Origin: Candidatus Odyssella thessalonicensis
GTDB lineage: Bacteria > Pseudomonadota > Alphaproteobacteria > Bin65
DNA length: 5,478 nt
Assembly (NCBI GenBank): GCA_005240015.1
Contig: SBBV01000207.1
Coordinates: 1-5,478, forward strand
Reading direction: 5' to 3'
Shown: piece after piece, positions 1 to 5,056 of the stretch
How the letters are laid out: every line of letters starts with the position of its first letter
Position numbering within the stretch: the stretch's first letter is position 1
The notes under the pieces: model-generated
The model's input: the letters and a program-made list of their open reading frames with translations, nothing else
Databases searched by the model: none
Told to the model about the DNA's origin: nothing
Made by a program: the position numbers and the translations under genes

Positions 1-1
1 C

Positions 2-589
2 CTCGAGCATGTCGGCCAGGGCGAGCGCAGCGTCGAGCGCCTGGCGGAACTCTCCGGTCTCTCGATCGCGAACGCCTCGCAGCATCTGCAGCTGCTGCGC
101 CGCGCCGGCCTCATCGCATCGCGCCGCGAAGGCAAGCACGTTCTCTACCGGCTGGCCGACGATGCCGTCGTGGCGCTGCTCGCGGCGCTGCGCAGCATCG
201 CGGAGCGGTCGCTCGCCGATGTCGAGAGGGTCGTGGCCGGCTACTTCCGCAAGCGCGATGACATGGAGCCGGTGTCGCGCCAGGAGCTGGTGCGCCGGCT
301 CAAGGACGGCTCGGTGACGCTGCTCGACGTGCGGCCGGAGGACGAGTTCGGCCTGGGGCACATTCCCGGCGCGCTCAACATCCCGCTCAAGGAGCTTCAG
401 CAACGGCTCGCGGAACTGCCGAAGCGCCGCGAGATCGTGGCCTATTGCCGTGGCCCCTACTGCGTTCTCTCGTTCGAGGCGGTGGCCGCTCTCCGCGCCC
501 GCGGATTCAGGGTGCGGCGCCTGGCGGACGGATTGCCCGAGTGGCGCGCGGCGGGCCTGCCCGTCGCCGGACGGGCGCCCGCGATTTGA
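2..589 (+). CDS. ArsR-family HTH regulator fused to a rhodanese domain (5' partial)
   Basis: The frame is open from the window edge to the TGA at 587-589, giving 195 visible residues; the start lies upstream. Visible residues 1-60 carry the C-terminal part of an ArsR/SmtB winged helix: a recognition helix (SIANASQHLQLLRRAGLI) followed by a wing (SRREGKHVLYRL). From about residue 88 (MEPVSRQELV) a rhodanese domain follows, with the LLDVRPEDEF and GHIPGALNIP motifs and the active-site loop YCRGPYCV. Cys149 is in the catalytic position and Cys154 lies five residues later. ArsR-rhodanese fusions are a known architecture. They are expected to bind DNA as dimers and to sense or carry sulfane sulfur. 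The visible HTH part has no cysteine, so sensing may depend on the rhodanese loop or on the missing N-terminus. The cysteine desulfurase starts 19 nt downstream, so the two are probably one operon. The family call is firm; the ligand is unknown. Confidence 0.93.
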   Translation, partial: LEHVGQGERSVERLAELSGLSIANASQHLQLLRRAGLIASRREGKHVLYRLADDAVVALLAALRSIAERSLADVERVVAGYFRKRDDMEPVSRQELVRRLKDGSVTLLDVRPEDEFGLGHIPGALNIPLKELQQRLAELPKRREIVAYCRGPYCVLSFEAVAALRARGFRVRRLADGLPEWRAAGLPVAGRAPAI

Positions 590-597
590 CGACGGAT

Positions 598-604
598 GGG
601 AGGT
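598..604 (+). promoter_or_regulatory. Shine-Dalgarno site of the cysteine desulfurase
   Basis: GGGAGGT lies 4 nt before the ATG at 609. It decides the start: the same frame is open back to 450, but that part overlaps the rhodanese codons and has no family similarity. Confidence 0.75.
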
Positions 605-608
605 GGTG

Positions 609-1751
609 ATGCGCGACAGCGTCGGTACATCGATCTACCTCGACTACAACGCCAGCACTCCGATCGACCCGGCGGTGGCAGCGGCGATGCGCCCGTTTCT
701 CGAGGAGGCCTACGGCAATCCCTCGAGCGGCCACTGGGCGAGCGCGCCGGCAAAGGCGGCGCTGGAGCATGCGCGCGGCCAGGTCGCCGCCCTGCTCGGC
801 GCGGCGCCGGACGAGATCGTGTTCACCGGCGGAGGCAGCGAGGCGAACAACCTCGCCCTCAAGGGAGTTTTCTTTGCACCACGCGAGAAGGGCAAACACA
901 TCGTCACGACGAGCGTCGAGCACCCCGCGATCATCGAGCCGTGCCGATTCCTGGAGCGCCTCGGCGCGGCGGTGACGTACCTGCCCGTCGAGGGCACCGG
1001 CCGCGTCGATCCCAGAGACCTGCAGCGCGCGCTCGGGCCGGAGACCATCCTCATCAGCGTGATGCACGCCAACAACGAGGTCGGCACCATCCAACCCATC
1101 GCGGAGATCGCCGCGATCGCGCGCGAGCGCGGCATCCTGCTTCATACCGACGCGGCCCAGTCGGTCGGCAAGATCCCGACCCGGGTCGATGCGCTGGGCG
1201 TCGATCTCCTGAGCGTCGCCGGCCACAAGGTCTACGCACCCAAGGGTGTCGGCGCGCTCTACGTCCGCCGCGGGACCAAGCTCGAGCCGCTCGTCCATGG
1301 CGCCGGGCATGAAGGGGGCCGGCGCGCCGGCACCGAAAGCGCGCTGCTCGCGGTCGGTCTCGGCGCCGCCGCCGCGCTGGCGGGCGATCTCGCGGCGATG
1401 GCGCGCGTGCGCGCGCTGCGCGACCGGCTCTGGGATCGATTGCGCGACCACTTCGGCGACCGCGTCGTCCTCAACGGCCACGCCCACCACCGCCTGCCGA
1501 ACACGCTGAACGTGTCGTTCCTCGGCCATGTCGGGGCCGATCTTCTCCAGCGGCTCGACGGCATTGCCGCCTCCACCGGCTCGGCCTGTCATTCCGGCCG
1601 CATCGAGCTGTCGCCGGTTCTCAAAGCCATGGGTGTGCCGCCCGAAGTGGGAGCCGGTGCCATTCGCTTCAGTCTCGGCCGCAGGACGACGGCCGACGAG
1701 ATCGACATCGCCGTCGAGCGGCTCGCGGGCGTCGTCGCCTCTGCCGGCTGA
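609..1751 (+). CDS. Cysteine desulfurase, class V PLP aminotransferase fold (NifS/IscS-like)
   Basis: This 380-residue enzyme should remove sulfur from L-cysteine, giving alanine and an enzyme-bound persulfide for Fe-S clusters, thio-modification or other sulfur acceptors in the cytoplasm. It begins with the family signature IYLDYNASTPIDP. PLP-site features are the GGGSEANN loop, SVEHPAI with the stacking His105, NNEVGT (Asn155-Asn156), HTDAAQ with Asp181 and Gln184, and SVAGHK with Schiff-base Lys207. The catalytic loop STGSACHSG puts Cys327 in a long group I type segment, followed by the C-terminal IRFSLGRRTT motif. Length fits the NifS/IscS group. The CHS after the catalytic cysteine, and GHEGGRRAGTES at 233-244 instead of the common GQE...AGTEN, resemble selenocysteine lyase-like members, so selenocysteine could be a substrate. 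No IscU, IscA or SUF gene is adjacent. The neighbour is a rhodanese regulator, so a dedicated persulfide role is more likely than housekeeping Fe-S assembly. The specific role is inferred. Confidence 0.95.
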   Translation: MRDSVGTSIYLDYNASTPIDPAVAAAMRPFLEEAYGNPSSGHWASAPAKAALEHARGQVAALLGAAPDEIVFTGGGSEANNLALKGVFFAPREKGKHIVTTSVEHPAIIEPCRFLERLGAAVTYLPVEGTGRVDPRDLQRALGPETILISVMHANNEVGTIQPIAEIAAIARERGILLHTDAAQSVGKIPTRVDALGVDLLSVAGHKVYAPKGVGALYVRRGTKLEPLVHGAGHEGGRRAGTESALLAVGLGAAAALAGDLAAMARVRALRDRLWDRLRDHFGDRVVLNGHAHHRLPNTLNVSFLGHVGADLLQRLDGIAASTGSACHSGRIELSPVLKAMGVPPEVGAGAIRFSLGRRTTADEIDIAVERLAGVVASAG

Positions 1752-1778
1752 GCGAAGCGCAAACCAGCCGCGAACCCA

Positions 1779-2603
1779 ATGGCAGGCCGCCGCATCCAGC
1801 CGCCGATCCTGGCCGAGAAGCTCTTCGACGAGCCCTCGGTGTTCGCGCCCGAGAACCTCCTGCGCGAAGCGCGGCGCCAGCGCGGTCTCGCTGCGGCACG
1901 CGTCCCCGCGGTGTGCGTGCTCGATCCCGACGGAGATCTGGTGCGTCGCTTGCAGGCGGAAGGGCGCGCTGCCCGCGATGAGGCCTGGGCCTGCTACCAC
2001 ACCGCGCTCTTCCGCCTGGTCGAACGCCGGGGCGAGTTCGGCATCGTGCCGTATGCCGTTGGAGCGTCGTTCGCGGTTCTGGTTGCCGAGGAGCTCTTCG
2101 CGTGCGGCTGCGAGCTCCTGATCAGCATGACCTCGGCCGGGCAACTCCAGGGCTCGCGGCCACCGCCCTATTTCATCCTCATCGACCGCGCGCTCCGCGA
2201 CGAAGGCACGAGCTACCACTATCTGCCGCCGGACGAGTTCAGCGCCGCGGATGCGCGGCTGGTCGAAATCCTTTCGGCCGCGTTCGAACGCTCGACACTG
2301 TCCGTGACCCGGGGCGCAACCTGGACCACCGACGCGCCGTTCCGCGAAACCGCGCCGGCGATCGAAGCCATGAAGAGAAAAGGCCTGCTTGCGGTCGAAA
2401 TGGAAGCCGCCGCGCTCTACGCCTTCGCCGCCGCGTGCCGCAAGCCGCTCATCTGCTTCGCCCACGTCACCAACCAGATGGCGCGGGCCGAGGGCGACTT
2501 CGAGAAGGGCGAGGCCCACGGAGCCATCGCAAGCCTCGACGTGATCCGCGCCGCCGCAGACGCATGGGCCAAGTCCCGTCACGGCCCTGGCCGCGGGGCA
2601 TAG
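1779..2603 (+). CDS. Nucleoside phosphorylase-fold protein (PNP/UDP phosphorylase superfamily), divergent
   Basis: This 274-residue protein belongs to the purine/uridine phosphorylase superfamily. The clearest evidence is in the C-terminal half: TWTTDAPFRET, then LLAVEMEAAALYAFA. The latter holds Glu207-Met208-Glu209, the pattern that contacts the ribose in this superfamily. The central block IVPYAVGASFAVLVAEELFA matches the helix after the glycine-rich turn. The usual N-terminal phosphate motif GDPxR is not found; the closest segment reads VCVLDPDGDLV. The Arg of the usual IRxGTxG motif is Ser116 in ISMTSAG. The substrate and even the reaction (phosphorolysis or hydrolysis) are therefore uncertain. 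The gene starts 27 nt after the desulfurase stop, on the same strand and without a visible terminator, so it is probably co-transcribed. No strong Shine-Dalgarno precedes the ATG. Fold assignment is good; the biochemical role is open. Confidence 0.8.
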   Translation: MAGRRIQPPILAEKLFDEPSVFAPENLLREARRQRGLAAARVPAVCVLDPDGDLVRRLQAEGRAARDEAWACYHTALFRLVERRGEFGIVPYAVGASFAVLVAEELFACGCELLISMTSAGQLQGSRPPPYFILIDRALRDEGTSYHYLPPDEFSAADARLVEILSAAFERSTLSVTRGATWTTDAPFRETAPAIEAMKRKGLLAVEMEAAALYAFAAACRKPLICFAHVTNQMARAEGDFEKGEAHGAIASLDVIRAAADAWAKSRHGPGRGA

Positions 2604-2638
2604 GTGCAGCGGGCGGTGCATTCTCGTGGCGGATGATC

Positions 2639-2662
2639 GCGTGCGCCGTATTGCTCGCACGC
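2639..2662. terminator. Possible bidirectional stem-loop between convergent genes
   Basis: A perfect 7-bp stem (GCGTGCG at 2639-2645, CGCACGC at 2656-2662) with a 10-nt loop lies in the 64-nt gap where the phosphorylase-like gene and the diheme cytochrome gene converge. There is no T-tract on either side. The placement is right for a shared terminator, but the stem is short for such GC-rich DNA. Confidence 0.3.
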
Positions 2663-2667
2663 CGGCA

Positions 2668-3600
2668 CTACTTCTTCTTCTCGACCTTGTTGCGCACCGG
2701 CTTCACCGACTTCAGGTAGACCGCGATCGCCTTCAGGTCGGCGTCGTTGAGGTGGCTCGTGCCGTGATTGACGACGTCGGTCATGGCGCCGCCGACGAAA
2801 TCACCGTCGGGCAACATGCCGGACTTGAGCGCATCGACGACGGCGCTCTCGCTCCACTGGCCGATGCCGGTCTCCTGGTCGGGCGTGATGTTGGGTGCGG
2901 TTCCGCCTTCGAGCGTGCGGGCGCCGGCGAGGACCATGTCGGATTTGAAGCCGCCAAGCGCATTGCGCGGCGTGTGGCATTCCCCGCAATGCGCGAGATG
3001 GTTCACGAGATAGGCGCCGCGATTCCATTCGGCCGATTTCGCCGGATCGGGGCGGAAGCGCACGCGCTCGAAATAGATCCACTTCCAGAACGTGAGACCG
3101 AATCGGAGATTGTAGGGGAACCCGACCTCGTGCGGCTTGCTGGGCTTCGCCAGGCTCGGCAGCGTGAAGATGTACGCCTTGATGTCGAGTAGATCGCGCT
3201 CGTCGGCGCCGGCGAAGGACGTATAGGGAAAGGCCGGGTAGTAGTTGTGGCCCGCCGGCGAGCGGCCGGCGCGGAACGCGCGCACGAACTCGGCGTCGCT
3301 CCACTTGCCGATGCCGTGCACCGGGTCCTTGGTGATGTTGGGGCCGTAGAACGTGCCGAACGGCGTCTTCAACGCGCGGCCGCCGCCCAGGATCGGCCCT
3401 TTGTCCTTGAGCGCCTGTTCCTCGGTGTGGCAGGCGATGCAGCCGCCGGCGCGGATGAGATACTCGCCGCGCTTCGGATCGGGCGTCACCTTGGCGGTGA
3501 GCGCCGGCGCCACGTGCTGGCCTTCCCAGACGGCCGCGCCGAGCACGGCGGCGACGGCGAGCACGGCAATTCCGAGCACGGCCATGTAGGCGATCTTCAT
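2668..3600 (-). CDS. Membrane-anchored diheme c-type cytochrome
   Basis: This 310-residue exported electron carrier has two cytochrome c domains. The start at 3600 is preferred because GAGGG lies 5 nt upstream and the hydrophobic export or anchor segment (about residues 3-25, IAYMAVLGIAVLAVAAVLGAAVW) begins right after it. No clear signal-peptidase site follows, so it may stay anchored. An in-frame ATG at 3651 lies inside a perfect hairpin and is less likely. Heme 1 is CIACH (54-58) and heme 2 is CGECH (205-209). Each domain has the NIT-D-P/Q-GIG-W-S repeat seen in cytochrome subunits of alcohol/aldehyde dehydrogenases and related diheme cytochromes. The heme 2 domain has GGAMTDVV as probable Met ligand; the heme 1 domain has no methionine. 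The C-terminus is lysine-rich (VEKKK). No dehydrogenase partner is in the window; the upstream neighbour is cytochrome c'. The physiological partner is unknown. Confidence 0.93.
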   Translation of the reverse strand: MKIAYMAVLGIAVLAVAAVLGAAVWEGQHVAPALTAKVTPDPKRGEYLIRAGGCIACHTEEQALKDKGPILGGGRALKTPFGTFYGPNITKDPVHGIGKWSDAEFVRAFRAGRSPAGHNYYPAFPYTSFAGADERDLLDIKAYIFTLPSLAKPSKPHEVGFPYNLRFGLTFWKWIYFERVRFRPDPAKSAEWNRGAYLVNHLAHCGECHTPRNALGGFKSDMVLAGARTLEGGTAPNITPDQETGIGQWSESAVVDALKSGMLPDGDFVGGAMTDVVNHGTSHLNDADLKAIAVYLKSVKPVRNKVEKKK

Positions 3601-3605
3601 GCGAG

Positions 3606-3610
3606 CCCTC
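3606..3610 (-). promoter_or_regulatory. Shine-Dalgarno site of the diheme cytochrome
   Basis: On the minus strand GAGGG ends 5 nt before the ATG at 3600. It supports the start at 3600, placed directly before the hydrophobic N-terminus, over the in-frame ATG at 3651. Confidence 0.6.
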
Positions 3611-3620
3611 AAAAGCGCGA

Positions 3621-3651
3621 ATGGCGCGGCGGGATCATTCCGCCGCGCCAT
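3621..3651 (-). other. Perfect 12-bp intercistronic hairpin between the cytochrome genes
   Basis: The arms at 3621-3632 (ATGGCGCGGCGG) and 3640-3651 (CCGCCGCGCCAT) are exact reverse complements around a 7-nt loop. On the transcribed minus strand it starts 24 nt after the cytochrome c' stop and ends 20 nt before the diheme cytochrome ATG. A short CTTTTG run follows 5 nt after the stem, so it could act as a leaky terminator. Alternatively it could be a processing or 3'-stabilising structure that sets unequal levels of the two proteins. The structure is seen; its function is inferred. Confidence 0.6.
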
Positions 3652-3675
3652 GCCAAGGACAAGTTTGACGAAGAG

Positions 3676-4146
3676 CTAATCGCGGCGATAGGCGCCGTGG
3701 CATCCGCCGCAGCCGTCTTTTCCGAGCGCCCCGAAAGCAGCCATTGCCTTGGCGGCATCGCTGTTCTTCAGCGCATCCGCGAGGGCCGTGGCGAGCGTGC
3801 CCATGGTATCGGCCGACTTCTTGAAGCCGGTCGGGTCGGCCCAGATCTTGTCGAGGGCCTTGGTCTCACCCGCCTTGGCGTCGGAGCCCTTGGGGAACAG
3901 GGTCGGAATGGCGCGCGACGAGAACGCAAGCGCGCGCGCGGCGCCCTCGACCTGCTTCAGGCGCGCCGCGTCCTTGGAGTCGATCGCCGCCTTGATCGCG
4001 CCGGCCGCCGCGCCCTGGAGTCGCATCAGCGCCCTGCGCTCCGTGATCGCGTCGCCACCCTCACCAGCCATCGAAGTGCCGACCGCGCTCAGCGCCATCA
4101 CGGTTCCGAGCGCGAGCGCGGAGAACGCAGTTCCGAAAATCCTCAT
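3676..4146 (-). CDS. Cytochrome c' (periplasmic monoheme, class II cytochrome c)
   Basis: This 156-residue precursor has an N-terminal signal peptide (basic MR, hydrophobic core FGTAFSALALGTVMALSAVG) with likely cleavage after SMA at Ala27. The mature protein is about 129 residues, the normal size for cytochrome c'. The heme motif CGGCH (146-150) sits at the extreme C-terminus and is followed by GAYRRD, the class II arrangement. The N-terminal helix contains ITERRALMRLQG, matching the R-x-x-M region that lines the distal heme pocket. The middle has the family-like pattern ALAFSSRAIPTLFPKGSD, then KALDKIWADPTGFKKSAD. Members form four-helix bundles, usually with a five-coordinate heme that binds NO or CO, and are linked to NO tolerance or electron transfer. 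The diheme cytochrome follows 75 nt downstream on the same strand. A strong Shine-Dalgarno precedes the start, suggesting high expression. The precise role is inferred. Confidence 0.95.
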   Translation of the reverse strand: MRIFGTAFSALALGTVMALSAVGTSMAGEGGDAITERRALMRLQGAAAGAIKAAIDSKDAARLKQVEGAARALAFSSRAIPTLFPKGSDAKAGETKALDKIWADPTGFKKSADTMGTLATALADALKNSDAAKAMAAFGALGKDGCGGCHGAYRRD

Positions 4147-4150
4147 TTAT

Positions 4151-4157
4151 CCCTCCT
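4151..4157 (-). promoter_or_regulatory. Strong Shine-Dalgarno site of cytochrome c'
   Basis: On the minus strand AGGAGGG precedes ATAA and then the ATG at 4146, a near-ideal site and spacing. It is the strongest ribosome binding site in the window and fixes the start directly before the signal peptide. Confidence 0.85.
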
Positions 4158-4199
4158 GGTTGGCGCCGCCCGGCCGTGCCTAGGATAATGCCGATCGGC

Positions 4200-4244
4200 G
4201 GAAGCACTTTGCCTCAAGCCGAGAACAACCTTGAGGGTGCTTCC
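4200..4244. repeat. Bulged inverted repeat in the divergent intergenic region
   Basis: Outer arms GGAAGCAC (4200-4207) and GTGCTTCC (4237-4244) pair over 8 bp. Inner arms CCTCAAG (4212-4218) and CTTGAGG (4230-4236) pair over 7 bp. The left side has a 4-nt bulge (TTTG) and the loop is 11 nt. The perfect palindrome GCCGATCGGC (4190-4199) abuts it. It lies between cytochrome c' (minus) and the LOG gene (plus). It could be a regulator-binding site or, if transcribed toward cytochrome c', a structured 5' leader. A TATCCT-like -10 (4182-4187, minus strand) sits just downstream but has no convincing -35. Confidence 0.5.
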
Positions 4245-4281
4245 TTGCCGTCTCACGAAACTGTGATGCGAGGGCAAGTCT

Positions 4282-4310
4282 TTGACATTGACCAGAGTTC
4301 CGGCTAGGCA
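4282..4310 (+). promoter_or_regulatory. Candidate sigma-70 promoter of the LOG-family gene
   Basis: A perfect -35 hexamer TTGACA (4282-4287) is followed after 17 nt by TAGGCA (4305-4310), a poor -10. Transcription would start about 25 nt before the ATG at 4341. A second hexamer, TTGACC, follows the first directly (4288-4293). The weak -10 keeps this tentative. Confidence 0.28.
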
Positions 4311-4340
4311 CGCGCGCTTCCCGGGATCGTACTGAGAGCC

Positions 4341-4925
4341 ATGACACGCATCGCCAGCGTCTGCGTCTATGCCGGATCGCGCATGGGCCACCACCCCGAG
4401 TTCCGCGCCGCTGCGGGGGCGCTCGGCCGCGGCCTGGCCGAGCGTCGCATCGCGCTCGTCTACGGCGGCGGCAATGTCGGCATCATGGGCACCATGGCCG
4501 ACGCCGCGCTGGCCGCGGGCGGGCGCGTGATCGGCGTGATCCCACGCTTCCTCGAAGAGCGCGAGGCCCGCCGCCGCGACCTTACCGAGCAGCACACGGT
4601 CGGCTCGATGCACGAGCGCAAGGCGAAGATGGCCGAGCTCTCGGACGCCTTCGTGGTCCTCCCCGGCGGGCTCGGCACGCTCGACGAGACCTTCGAGATC
4701 CTCACCTGGCGCCAGCTGCGCCTGCACGATCGTCCGATTCTCGTCGCCGACATCGGCGGCTACTGGTCGGATCTCTTCCGCCAGATCGAGCGCGCGGTGG
4801 CCGAGGGATTCGTCTGGGGCGAGGAATCCCGCTTGTTCGAACGCCACCCGACGATCGACGCCGTGCTCGCGCGCCTCGACATGCTCGCGGCCCCCGCCCA
4901 CGTCGACGCGCTCCGCCGCGCCTAG
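4341..4925 (+). CDS. LOG-family (TIGR00730) Rossmann-fold protein, putative cytokinin riboside 5'-monophosphate phosphoribohydrolase
   Basis: This 194-residue cytoplasmic protein has the full signature of the LOG family: an N-terminal strand and loop (IASVCVYAGSR), the glycine-rich VYGGGNVGIMG, MHERKAKM at 90-97, and PGGLGTLDE at 108-116 followed by TFEILTWRQL. The Arg93-Lys94 pair and the PGGxGTxxE motif form the nucleotide phosphate and catalytic site in characterised members. These cleave N6-substituted AMP, and often AMP itself, to free base and ribose 5-phosphate. Length is typical. In a free-living bacterium the likely role is nucleotide salvage or turnover rather than hormone production. 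The start is set by the family N-terminus; only a weak GAGAG precedes it. The gene is divergent from the cytochrome pair and 131 nt upstream of isocitrate dehydrogenase. Family confidence is high; the physiological substrate is not shown. Confidence 0.93.
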   Translation: MTRIASVCVYAGSRMGHHPEFRAAAGALGRGLAERRIALVYGGGNVGIMGTMADAALAAGGRVIGVIPRFLEEREARRRDLTEQHTVGSMHERKAKMAELSDAFVVLPGGLGTLDETFEILTWRQLRLHDRPILVADIGGYWSDLFRQIERAVAEGFVWGEESRLFERHPTIDAVLARLDMLAAPAHVDALRRA

Positions 4926-4946
4926 CGGAAAGCCGCGCGTGCTGCT

Positions 4947-4974
4947 GCGGCGAGCTTGCGCTTGCGCTCGCCGC
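4947..4974 (+). terminator. Possible stem-loop terminator after the LOG-family gene
   Basis: A perfect 9-bp stem (GCGGCGAGC at 4947-4955, GCTCGCCGC at 4966-4974) with a 10-nt loop begins 22 nt after the LOG stop. There is no T-tract, so it may be a stabilising 3' structure or assist factor-dependent termination. The rest of the 131-nt gap before isocitrate dehydrogenase shows no other convincing signal. Confidence 0.35.
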
Positions 4975-5056
4975 GAACAGGCGCTTATGGTCCGCCGCCG
5001 GCTGGCGATCAGCGCCCTAGCCGCGCGTCTCTTCGACTCCAGCCGGACTCGGGCCA

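Noticed and set aside
507..2660. 717-residue open frame on the minus strand
   Set aside because: It runs antisense across the desulfurase and phosphorylase-like genes, which have clear family motifs. Its translation is Arg/Ala/Gly-rich with no recognisable domain, as expected from a stop-poor antisense frame in GC-rich DNA.
2626..3192. 188-residue open frame on the plus strand
   Set aside because: It is the complement of the diheme cytochrome C-terminal half, with biased composition and no motif.
3601..3651. 17-residue N-terminal extension of the diheme cytochrome from the ATG at 3651
   Set aside because: It would put the start codon inside a perfect hairpin and add residues before the hydrophobic segment, while GAGGG sits at good distance from the ATG at 3600.
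3247..4188. 313-residue open frame on the plus strand
   Set aside because: It is antisense to both cytochrome genes, whose heme motifs and signal sequences are unmistakable; the translation shows no domain.
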